DNA from: Microglena sp. YARC
Taxonomy: Eukaryota; Chlorophyta; Chlorophyceae; Chlamydomonadales; Chlamydomonadaceae
Length of the DNA stretch: 64,000 nt
Direction of reading: 5' to 3'
NCBI GenBank assembly: GCA_022414725.1
Contig: CM039463.1
Span: forward strand, 34,293,500 to 34,357,499
In this document: one piece after another, positions 1-10,960 of the stretch
How the letters are laid out: every line of letters starts with the position of its first letter
Position numbering within the stretch: position 1 is the stretch's first letter
Made by a program: the position numbers and the translations under genes
Notes under the pieces: generated by a model
Seen by the model: only the letters and a program-made list of their open reading frames with translations
Databases searched by the model: none
Told to the model about the DNA's origin: nothing

Positions 1-2122
1 TCTAGCCCAAGTCTGACCACGCCAGAAGGCACAAACAACATCCCAACATGCCAACTGTCTTACTATCCCCAGACAACTAAATGCCCCTAAAAGAAACTAT
101 GCACCAACCCCCTGATCCATTACGTGACCTCCAGACCTTTCTCTGAAATCTACACACCTCTGAAACCTGGTAGGCAAACATCACAACCCTTACCTCCTCC
201 CACAAGCCCATCATTTCATCATCAGCAACCCAAGCAGCCAACCGAATACCCTAAAACCGTCTCCCAGGGTTCAAAGACATTGCCGGTTCACAGCACGATT
301 GCTCAGCATCTCACCCTACTAGGAAACCAACATAACCTCCCTGCAACATCCACCCTTACCTCTTCAACACACAAATCACCTACCCCAGGACTCTTTAAAT
401 CCCCTCCAACTACCCTGCCCTGGCAGCCTACCAGCCACCACTGCCCCCTCTGCTCCCCCATACTACCGCCTGCCACTACCCAGCCATACCACCCTAGTCT
501 TGCAAGTCTATACTGATGCAGCCTATCAAGGAGCCCTGGCAACCCCCAGCAAATATGCGGTCTACCATACCTGTGGCGTTATGAGCCTATTCCATTAACC
601 CAGGAGGGCCAAGCGCCACCAAGCAGGAACTAAACAAACCGGGATGCAATAAAGTGGCCATCCATCAAGCCCAAGCACGCATTGACTATAATACTGACCT
701 CACCCCTGCACCACTGACAGCCTCTGGCTCACTTCCAACCATAAACAAAATGATTCAAGATCCTACTACCTCTACACGTTTCTTCACTCTGACTCCTGCA
801 TTCTATTCCCACTCACCTTGCTCCAACCTCATTCTGGCAGGACATCAACACTACCCTCTGGCAAAGTACCGCTCACACACTGCATATTGGCAATATCACG
901 AGCAAGCACTAGCACGCAATTGCAGCCACCAACCAGCACTGTACGATACACCGACACCACTGGAGAACAACCCACCACAACACCTATTGGCCCACTGCCA
1001 ACCCCCCTTGCACACCTCTTGCACAACTCCCCCACGGCCTTAGCACCTTAACCTCCCACCAACGTATCAGTCTAAACCTTCCCAACTAGTGCCACCCTCG
1101 GACAACATCCCCTCAAAGCATATATCCACCACCTGGCTGATAACACCCCCTTGCATCACCCACTCCAGCATAAATTCTGGACATCCTCTCACATCACCCA
1201 CAAAACTAAGTCTGGGCATCCTTCAAGGCCAGATGGGCCGACTGTGGAACAAGAAGCTGCCTATCGCTGAATCATTGCCCTATGCAACAACCCCACCCTG
1301 CCACCTCCCCCACATGCCCTATGTACACCCACAGAGGACTGGCCACATTTCTTGCTGCTGCACACACGCCCACTCAAGCAGGAACATCAAAGCTCAGACG
1401 CAGCTGTCCACTTACTGCACAAGCCATCAGCAAAGGCCCTGATCCCGCCCGTTATCAGGACGCAGTAGCTGGAGACCTCCCCCGCGAGCCTTGGCAAACA
1501 CTGCCTGACTTTACGCCCTCCCTCCCATTCTCAGCAAGAGATCTGCCCAAACTAGCAGATCTCGCCATCCTGCCCGAGCGTGTACTCACCCACCATTGCT
1601 GCTACAAGAAATCTGAATTCTGAGCTGGGATACTCTCTGAAACCAACGCCACTAAGCAGAGGATAAAACATTGCCCAACCACACCCAGTTGGGTGGCCGG
1701 CCCTAGACTAGCTGGCCCTTGTTCACTACCTAGTTGTACCATTTACCACTGGCCACCATCCCAGAACCCTTTGTGACCTTCATGCCACCCTTGGTCTTAA
1801 CCGAATTTGAAATTCTACATTAGCAGACCAGCTGCACCACCACTCTGTTGACAGCTTCAGGATATTTTACAAATGTCCTAATCATGTGGAACACCACCCC
1901 GCCGGAGATTAACATTTTTTGTCAGCTAGTTGCCACCCCACGTGACTGGACTGAACATGACTCTCAGTCATTACGGCCGGATCACAAACTAGTACTGTAT
2001 ATTTTGTGTTATATCTATGGTTGACTTACAGGCTAGCTTCTGCAAGTTACCTTTGGTGTCCTGAATCTCACGTCCCATAGAGTATTTAATTTCTTGGATT
2101 AACAATTTCAATTCAATTTAAA
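1..2122 (+). pseudogene. LINE 3' part, degraded duplicate copy (linker, RNase H, CCHC tail, 3' UTR)
   Basis: This segment aligns from its first base with 24,677-26,826, in the same order and orientation, but with frequent one- to few-base insertions and deletions that close every long frame. Recognisable pieces are the RNase H start (VYTDA where the better copy has VYTDGS, near 509), a damaged HTGILGND-type end of RNase H near 870-910, and a tail that in the better copy carries a CCHC-like cluster. The 3' end shows the same run of imperfect CAATTT units near 2,102-2,120. No frame is long enough to be functional. The mostly indel differences could be pseudogene decay or uncorrected sequencing error. 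The homology is clear; the cause of the damage is not. Confidence 0.8.
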
Positions 2123-4421
2123 GAAGTGCAGGGTTTATCGCACTAGAGGCCGCCCAAACACTATCCCACCACCCTCCTAACACGGTCTGATCTAAGATAT
2201 CGCAGCATCACAAAGCAACATCAACTACCACAAAACAAAGTCCACCAAAGAATCTGTCTGCCATCTATTACGATGGCAATGGGTTATGTCAGCTACTTCA
2301 AAATGGCAAATTGCCAGCGCTTTAGTGCACTTGGAAAACAAAAAACTGCGCTTTAGGCAAAAGCGCAAAAAATGTTGCTGCGGCCCGCAGGTTTTGAAAA
2401 AAACTGCGCTAAAGCGCCAGAGGGTCAAAAAAGTCAGCGCTCAAAAAAGCCAAAAGCGCCCCGCTTTGAATCACCCTGGTCTATGTGTTCACATATCAAA
2501 GGGCGCTTTGATAAAAGCGGGAAGCTAACTTCAGATGGAAAACCCGTACTTGAGTCCAAACTCATCAAGATTCATCTCCAAAATGAAACCTCCTCATCCC
2601 AGCCCAATTCAAAGTCACCCAGTCCAGAAAACCACGAAGTAAACCAAAGTAGCCGTGCTGTCGGTAAACCTGTATGCAAGCTATCGCTATGAAAATCAAC
2701 AAGAAGAAGACATGCGAAACGTCAACAGACCCACTACCAAAGAAATCAGAGGAGCCGTAGGTAGGTGAGTAATAATAATTGTTGACTTTCTGATGAAGAT
2801 GTAATGCGTTTTGCGTGATTCTCTATCCAGTTAACAGTTGACCAAAACCCTTCGTTAACCAAGTTGCTTACATGTCAATGCCAAGCACCTCACACATTGA
2901 TGTTGACGAACATGCATGGCCATCAAAACCATTTAATTACCATCAATTTCTTCCCTTATCTTGACATCCTGTCCAAGTAATGGTTGTAGGATCAACCATC
3001 TGCTTGTGCAACAGGAGAGCAAGAGTAGAATAGAAAGCGAAATGAAGAATGCCCGTCTCATTAATCTGTCAATAAATCCTTGGAAACCATGTAATTCCTT
3101 GTTTCCATATCTATGAAATAATATATGTTATCCTATTGTGGAAGATTTTTTTTTCTTATTTAAAACCCACCATGGTTCTAAAAAGAAGAGGAAACACGGT
3201 AAGACGAACGACCCTAACAGCCTTATATAAAAGTACGACATAAAACATATATATTTCCCCAACATAAAAATCAATTCCATATATTATTCCATCTATTATA
3301 AAACTCAGACACCTTGTTTCTCTTGAATGCTGTGAAAACAGCATGATGTATAAAACCCGTCACAAACGATGAAATCAATAGCACTATATATGTGTGTACA
3401 TCATCGTAATCCCTCTATGTCTTGGTACACCTTATTCCATTTTTCTGCTAAAAATTGCAATAACCTTTCATGTAAGGTGTTTGTAGGCGAAGCTTCAGCT
3501 GTGCAAAGGAGAAAAAGAAGAAATAAAAAGCAAAAGAAGAATGCCCAGATGTCTTCATCAGTAAGTTTCATGGTGAATTTTGGCGCTTTCTCCGAGCATG
3601 ATTTCGTGTACCCTAGGCGGATATGCATTGCATCTATAGCATTCATACCGTACAACGTTACAGAACTTGTATGCGAGGTATAGATATGAAAGAGATGAGA
3701 AAATTCAGAAAATGTTGTAAAATAAATTGTGTAGCAGCACTGACCCAACGCTTTAATTCCGTATTGTTTGTGTGTGTACCAATGTGTGCAAGTGTAAATA
3801 CAATATATGTGTGCGATAGCATAGTATAACTCCTCTTATTATGATTGCTTATCGAGTAAACAATTGATGCTTATTTCGTATTGTGAACCTTCCAAACCAA
3901 CATGTATAAAAATGTGTGTAGGGCATGATGAAGAAACTCAGCAAGAGAACGACAGAAAGCCCAGTCAAGAATGAACAAGAAGCGACAAGGGTATGGCCAT
4001 ATTATGTTTGTAGTCGCGATCCATGAGCTGTGCAGGTGGAGCCAAGAGAAAAATAGCATTTTAATTGTGACCAATATTTCATTAACATGTGTGAACTGTC
4101 ATTAGGCAAGTTCACACATGTTTGTACATTGCATATTGATCTTATATCATGCTTACTCAGATATTTGTACAATATATGTGTTGCATGAAAGCATAGTTAC
4201 CCTTTATGATCTATCGAGTAAATATAAGATGCTTATTTTCGTATTATTGGAACCTTCCAAAAACCCAACAAATGATATCCAACAATGTGTGTAGGCATGA
4301 TGATCTAGAGAAACTCAGCAAGAGGAACGAACAGAAAGCCCAGACAGAATGGAACAGAAAGCAACAAGTTATAGCATTGTAGTATGTTTGCAGGCGGCGA
4401 ACCATGAGATATTTCTTCTAT
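2123..4421 (+). pseudogene. Helitron-like 5' exons and introns, degraded duplicate of about 26,827-29,028
   Basis: This stretch repeats the right-hand sequence with scattered indels. It has the same GCGC-rich block (about 2,310-2,515), the same exon ending in a basic Ser/Arg run, and the same small exons. Those small exons follow acceptors such as TTTGTAG (about 3,484) and GTGTAG near 3,920 and 4,290. Between these exons it is AT-rich intron sequence with nothing else I recognise. The copy stops where the LTR begins at 4,422, exactly as in the right copy. The duplication therefore happened after the LTR element had inserted, or is an assembly duplicate of the same locus. Confidence 0.7.
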
Positions 4422-4825
4422 TGTTAAACGGTACGACCCTAGATCACGCATACCCTTCACAGAGCGTACTCTGGCCTTCCAGCAAGGCATACGGGTACAC
4501 CTTACCCCGCTTAAGAACCACGTGACGAACTGCACATGAATACACAGCTACCCATACACCATTACTCTACTACCTCATCTCTCAAACGACACCCGTTGCG
4601 TACATAGACACGAGCTACTCGGACGAACCCTTCTACTCCTTCACGAAGACGTTCTCCCGATCCAACTCTACATCCCCTACATAGGTAACAACCTACATTC
4701 TACTGTTCTGCTAGCTTCGCATATATCTGTAAGTGCCTCACTACACATGAACATACATCACATAGACTGTTCTACTAGGAATTAACCCCCAGGCTGCTGA
4801 ATGCATCCCCCTCTGATATCTTACA
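4422..4825 (+). repeat. 5' LTR of truncated gypsy element (degraded copy)
   Basis: The LTR begins TGTTAAACGG and ends TCTTACA, followed one base later by the primer-binding-like TGGTAGCGGGAGC. It corresponds to the 345-bp LTR at 29,029-29,373 but is 404 bp long. The extra length comes from many short insertions scattered along it. Only the start of gag follows, so this is the 5' remnant of an element cut at 6,698. Confidence 0.8.
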
Positions 4826-4826
4826 C

Positions 4827-4839
4827 TGGTAGCGGGAGC
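4827..4839 (+). other. Primer binding site (degraded copy)
   Basis: TGGTAGCGGGAGC follows the LTR end by one base. The intact element reads TGGTAGCGGAGC at the same place. One inserted G separates them. Confidence 0.6.
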
Positions 4840-5616
4840 TGTTTCGTCCTTAGGGACCTCACGCATACACGCTACGCACGCATACGTATTTTTCTTCGAA
4901 TTAATCCGCACCCGCCAGGGACATCTGTCGGCTTTCTGCATTTTCGGCTCGCTGTTCTCGCTCTTACATGTAAGCTTCGAGTACACGTAGCGCCTGTTAG
5001 GCTCTCGCAGTTTAACTGTCCTTGTCAGGCTCGACACGCCCTTAGGCCGCCTGCGACCTGTCTTGCATGGGCATCTTTCCTAGCCTGCCGACCTGTATGG
5101 GCCTACGCTACTCGATATCTTGCATTTCACGTCCTGTCCTTTTCGTCATAGCATTCTAAAGCTCCTTTCCCGAGCATCTGGAGCGGGTTTTGATCTTTGG
5201 GCCAGCATTGGCTCCATTGGCCACCTAGGCCGTACATTGCTTAATTAGCGTACTTCACGAGCCTGTCCTGCGACTCTTCCTGCTTGCTGCATCACTTTTG
5301 TTGCTTTCCGCCTGCACGATCTGCATCATCATCCTGTGTCGCGCAAATTCGGTTTCGATCGTTGTCCTGGTCCTTCCATTTCCCTGTGATTCGTGCCTTT
5401 GCAGTGCTTTTATCCATCATTCGTATTCTGGACGAAACGCATCATATAGCAACTGTGTACCTTGAGGAATTCTCAGCTCGTCTACGCTCGCAAAATTACT
5501 ATAGTTGTCCCTGTGACACGTGGAATGGACTCTTTGCAGTTGCGATTAATTCTCCCTCTTCGCCCACCACTCATCCCTGTCCAAGCCTACTGACTTGTTC
5601 TGTTGAACTGTGCAGA

Positions 5617-6698
5617 ATGGCATCCCACAAAATCCACCAAGGTTAACACGACGACGCGGCTGACCACCTAGCGATGTCAGTGGTCGACACCAAATCCTGA
5701 AGGATGGGGTCTTCTGACACCAGCCCGACACTGAGCTCGGTGCTACGGCTGGATTGAGGCCGCATCCGCCGAAGCGCGGCCCCTCTGTCTCAGTGGGTAC
5801 GCTGCAACAAAACTGGTTGACGGCCTCAATGGTCTGGCGGCACCCTCGGGTGCCCGCCCGCTGCCCCGCCTTCCGCGCAGCGGGCATGGCCCGACGCCGA
5901 CGCTGACGCCGACCCGCTGGCTGAGCCTTCCTCGAGGAAGCTCAGCGCTCGCTATGACGGGAGGCGCGGAGGCGCAGGCGTCATCAGCACATGGGTGGGC
6001 CACCTGATCGCGGCGGAGCAATTGGACAAACTCCGCGCGCAGCTCGACCAGGCCTGCCCATCGCCAAACTCGGCCCCTACCGAGCAGTTGGTGAAGATAT
6101 CCGCTAAGGACGCCGAAGTCGGCTGACCTCACGCAGCGCCTCGCCGTCTCCAACGCGGCTACCTGTAAGGCCGCATTGGCCAAATGGCGATCCTACCGAG
6201 AGGCAAGAGCTGGGTTAAACAGCCCACTACATTTACTCGCAAGGCTTCTGGCTCAAGAGTCGCAAGCGTTGTCGACCTCCAGGCGCTTTCACTGAAGCCG
6301 CGGCGACCACAAGGTCCTCCATGGATTGTGTTGTGCATCGAGCTGCGGGACTAGAAGGAGTCCGATCTCGAGGACTGCTACAAAGGCGACCTTGCTCGAT
6401 CCCAAGCAGAGTGAGCAGTCTGATTCCTGACGAATATAGGACAAACCTGCCTTTCTCGATTTGCAAATCCATTTGATTCATATTGAGGACTCACCTTCCG
6501 ATGGTTACCCATCCAATGTTTTGCCCGTGAATCGCACACTGTTTCCCACATCTGCCGACGCCATTGTCTAAACTCGCCACGTTTTTCCCCCATGCAGCGG
6601 CCCGCCCCCACCTCTCGCTGAAAACGCTCGCTTGACTGAGGTCGTCGCGCAGCTGTACCGCGAGAACATCGCCTATGGCAAGCGCCCAATGAATGCTC
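5617..6698 (+). pseudogene. gag: Gypsy gag, 5' third only, frameshifted and truncated
   Basis: The ATG context (GCAGAATGGCATCC) and the first codons match the gag start at 30,136. The coding sequence can be followed by homology to the codons for KRPMNA near 6,680-6,698, but many one-base indels break the frame. At 6,698 the match stops abruptly and minus-strand LINE sequence begins. Nothing downstream of about gag residue 350 is present. This is a broken copy, not an expressed gene. Confidence 0.75.
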
Positions 6699-7631
6699 CT
6701 TGAGATTTAGAAATCACGGTTGGAGACCTTAGTGATGTTGTTAGTGCTTAAAGAAGGGCTTGGCTGGGCCGGGATGATGGCCTTGCAGAGGTGAAGAGTC
6801 GGGTGCCCAGGTTGTCGCTGGCTTCATTGTTGCCCCATGCTTTACGTAGTAGTCGACGTTGGCGTTCCCATTCGGTCTGTGGAGTTGCAGGTGGTGCCAC
6901 GCCCATACATTGTTCCCCGCTGAGGTCTCGGAGAGGGGTCTGTAGTGTAGTCCGCTTCCTTGACAGGAGGTTGCGCTCGGCTGGTGGGTAGCGCTGAGTT
7001 GGGTGGAGGCCTTGGGGCGGCGACAAACATGTTCTGCGCATCGGCTGACGTTGGGTGGATGTGTATGACGAGGTAAGTTGTGTGCGGTAATGAAGAGGGT
7101 TGGCATGGCTGAAGGAGGGGAGCAGGTCGGGCTTTGCCAGTGAGGTGTGCTGTAAGGAGGTTGAGGGAGCGCCGATGGTGCTTTGTGACTTTGCCCTGTG
7201 TGATAAGAGGGAGATCCTGTAGTATAAGGTGAGTGCCTGCCTGGAGTAACCAGGTCGTGGTATGTATAGATCCTAGATCGTGGAAGGGAGTTTCACAAGG
7301 GAGACAGGGATGTGAGCAGGTTGAGGAGTATGATTGGATGTTGAGCTTATCCAGGAGTATTCTGTGTCATTCCAGGTAATTTGGATGTTGAATGGTCTAG
7401 GAGTTGAAGTTGCCGGGCAAGAGATGAGTATTGGAGGAGTTTGGGAGAGAGAGAGGTATTGGAGTGAGAGTGTGGAAAGTTTTGAAGGTTTTAGTGAGAG
7501 AGATTTGGTTAGTATCCAGGGCGTCCAGTGTCATTCATGGCGTGGGTGAGGGCAGAGGCAGTAATTTGTGTGTATTCAGTGAGGAGAGAGGGGATCCCTA
7601 GGCCTGCCTCTGTTTGGGCAGGTGTAGTGCC

Positions 7632-9404
7632 CTAGTGGCAAAGGACATAGGAAGGCTGCTGCACAGTTTGACTGGTCTTAAGTACTGCTTTATCTATAAT
7701 GTGGATGTCTGTGAGAGAGAAGGGGCTACGATCATAGGGTATTTGATGGCTTGCTCTGATGCATTGTGTGATTATGCGTAATGCATGTTCAAGGGTTGCC
7801 CTGCTTTTAGGCTTTGTTGAGTATATGTAGGCCCTTGGTGTGGATAATGTCAAGGGTGGCATGCAGCTTGGTTTTCCAGTTGAGGGTGAGAGAGATGTGG
7901 ACTCCTAAGTATTTGTAGGCTATGATAAATCCCTGGGGGGTGTTGATAAGTGGCATATTACATACATTACATACATGTTAAAGGTCTACTTGACACCGCG
8001 AGGTGTATGAGACTCTGTGCTTTAAAACAAAAGAAAAGCACCACAAAGCAAAAAACCCCATTACAGAATCAGGGGTGTGTCGAGACAAAACAAACCAAAC
8101 TCCCAACCCCGTTTTGGTGGCGTAGGTATTAAACCCTTTAAGAGCAGACCCCCAGATCTCAACCACTTACAGTGGCGGAGGTAAGAAGCTAACAAATGAG
8201 AAGTCTCAAGAAGAAAAAAAAGGGATAATAAATTACGGTGCCACTAAGCAGTCCACTAAGCAGTATATGTGTCTCCAAGGGCTATTTTGTCCTGGAGTCT
8301 TTGTTTGAGGATATCAGTGTGGGTGGGGTTTGAGGGGTGTGTCTTGTGAAGGATGCCACTGACCACACATTTGGTAGCATTGAGAGGGATGCCAGACCAG
8401 GTGCTGAACAGTTGGACTTTACCACATTGGATGCGGAGGTCCTCAACCGTTCCAGTGAGGACTGCGGTGTCATCCGCGTACCTCAGGCTGCTGGTGAGGT
8501 GCCCGTCAGCCTCCGCGGTGGGAAGGGAGGCAGCGCGGTATCCCCTACCTCCTGAGCATAGCCATCGGTGGAGGGGTTCAATAAAGATGATGAAGAGGAG
8601 AGGGGAGAGTGTGTCCCCTTGGATGGATCCCCTGGTGATGGGGATGGGTTGACCAGGTGTGTTGTTAAGGAGGATGTGAGTGTTTGGAGTTGGTATAGAT
8701 CCCTTTGACTGTGTCTATGGTGTCGTGGGTGAATCCAAGGTTGTGCATAATGCAAAGAAGTTTTGGTGATATATCATGTTGAAGGCAGAGCTAAAGTCAA
8801 AGTAAGCTGCGTAAAGTCTTGTTGGAAGAGGGAGGCATCCTCTATGTTGTTGAAGGAGGTTGAGGAGCTGCCTATAGGTGCTCTTGTCTTTTTCTAAATC
8901 CCTCTTGGCAGGTGCTGAGAATATGATTGGTTTTCCTGAGTAGGTGGAAATTGTGTTGGTGATGAGAGAGGTCCAGAGTTTAGACACAGAATTGTGAAGT
9001 CCTATGGGTCTATAGTTCTGGGGAAGGTACGGGTCAGATTTTTTGTAAAGCATAACTGTGTGAGAAGTTTCCAGCAGTCTGGGGTTTCTCCCAGGATCAG
9101 CGAGATTTGCATAAGTTTGGTGAATGACAGTGTGCATTTCGGTGGGGAGACACATCAGTAATTCATTGGGTATCCCATCTGGTCTTGTGGCTTTATTTGT
9201 GGCCAGTTTTCTGATGCAGTCGGTGTAGGCAGTTGGGATGAGAGGTAGGTGTAGGGTGAGGCAGTATGCTGAATAGAGGTGGCGGGGTTTCGAGTTGAAA
9301 GTTGTCAGTGTGTGTTTCCCAGGGGAGGGGTAGAGTAGGCAGTGTAGTTGCCATTGGGTGGGGGCACAGGGGGAGACATGAGTTTGCCCATGTGTTTTGG
9401 TCAA
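7632..9404 (-). pseudogene. LINE reverse transcriptase domain, minus copy
   Basis: The minus-strand reading gives the non-LTR RT blocks in order. These are NKATRPDGIPNELL, QNYRPIGLHNS, a DKSTYRQLLNLL block, YFDFSSAFNMIYH (block A aspartate, with Y for the D seen in the plus copy), and the block C YADD codons at 8,469-8,480. Frameshifts separate the blocks. The plus copy has the same order at 21,420-22,480. It is not functional as it stands. Confidence 0.8.
7959..8264. mobile_element. 306-bp insertion of unknown class inside the LINE, SINE- or MITE-like
   Basis: The plus LINE copy reads straight through this point near 22,400, so these 306 bases are an insertion present only in the minus copy. 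It is flanked on both sides by ATAT (7,955-7,958 and 8,265-8,268), which fits a short target duplication. One end is a run of TACAT-type repeats. The other end has two copies of CCACTAAGCAGT. I found no terminal inverted repeats and no clear polymerase III boxes, so the class is open. Confidence 0.55.
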
Positions 9405-9828
9405 AAGGTCAAGGAGATCATTAGTTTTAGTATGAAGGGTTCCAGTTTGCTGGTTTAAGAAGGACAGTGGGAGAGTGGGGCTGGCCGTCTGGTTTGAAGA
9501 TGTGTCTATGCGTAACCCGCGCCTGTGTATTAAGGCGATGGCGAAACTTATTTGATGGCCTTGGTGCTTCTTTCCTCCTTTTGCAGGGCTTGGATAGTGC
9601 GTAGCTCCTGGATAATGTGTTGTATGCCATCAGTGAGTGATTGACGTCTTGGGTAAGAAGGGGGGTTGTGGAGGAGAAGGAGTTGGACTTGCGTTGTAGT
9701 TTGTAGAGGGCAGTCTGGAGGAAAGGATGGGGAAGAGCGCAGGTTATCATATCCAGATTGGTCCATGGAGTAGGATTGGTGCGGAGAGTTTTAATGTGTT
9801 TCACGCGTTGGTTAAGTTGTTGTAGGAT

Positions 9829-10960
9829 TTAGCTGTCTTTTCTGGGGAGGAAGATGCCAGAGATGGTTTGTTTAGTGGGGCAAGTCTCTATCATTATACT
9901 GAGGGCTTGATGCAGGGTGGTCATAAGGTGGTCGGCCATACTGTTGAGGTCTTCTGGAAGTGTAGTCATCAGTTCCTGCCTGATGGATTGAATGTGAGAG
10001 GCAGTCCTGTCTTTCCCCAAGAAGGTCCTGAGCAGTTTTGCCAGGCGGATTCTATGTTAGTGTGGGAGCTCAGGAATTGGTGGAGGTTATTGAGTAGTGA
10101 TGGCTTGCCTAGTTTTCTCTTTGTCTGATTGTTTAAGAGGGAGGAGGAGCTGAGGGGAGGTGTAGGTGTTGGTTGGAGGTATGGCAGGAGGGGGGAGGAG
10201 AGTGGAGGTGAGGGCGTTGCTCAAGTGCATGGTGGTCTAGGGTGTCCCCCATTTGGTGGGTGTTTTCAGTGGTGTGGGTGCCCGGAGGTGAGTTGATGAG
10301 CAGGATATCATCAATACGACTGCTGTAGGGGGTGTTGTTGCTGCAAGAAAAGTATGTGTGAGGTCTGGGTTGTGGTTGTGTGGAGTGATACAGAGTTGAG
10401 GAAATGTGTTGCTGGTGAGAAATGTCATTCTGGATATTTGGTTAGACTGCTTCTGTCAGTGGTGTGGCATGTGGCATTCCAGTCCCAGCTAGGATGTAGT
10501 GGTGGGTAGGATTTTTCTCAGTAATGTGGTGGATGTAGGAGTAGATGTTCTCTCTTTTGGGGGCATTGTTACAGGGCATGTAGACGCCCAGGACATGGGT
10601 TATATTGTTTATGGTTTGGTGAGTAATGTGTCCAGAGAGTTCGACTGGAGTTTCATGATTGACTGGGTGAGCAGTGACTGTTTTCCTGATTAGGGTAATG
10701 ACCCCTGCTGAGGGGTGACTATTTTGTCAGGGCTGGTAGCTTGGAGAGTAGTTTTGCTGTTGTGGTGGAAGTGATAATCATGCATGTCTGATTTAATCAT
10801 GTTTAGAATGGATTTTCTGTGTGAGAGTAGTTTTGGTTTCAGTGAGAATTATTTATATCATTATCCCTGGATCTAATGTGATCATAGATGACTTCCCAGG
10901 AGGATCCAATTCCCCTGCAGTTAATAGTGGTGATGTTAGTGTCATTAAGAATGTGTTCCT
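9829..10960 (-). pseudogene. LINE APE-type endonuclease region, minus copy
   Basis: Read on the minus strand, this is the counterpart of the endonuclease region at 19,738-20,460 in the plus copy. Pieces include the AGD-W-N-type motif and a RIDDILL-type stretch followed by DHHAL, as expected for the catalytic His/Asp end of apurinic-like endonucleases. The frame is broken repeatedly. Confidence 0.65.

Noticed and set aside
124..1623. Several short plus-strand frames that could be called small genes
   Set aside because: All align to the LINE 3' part at 24,677-26,619 and are fragments caused by frameshifts.
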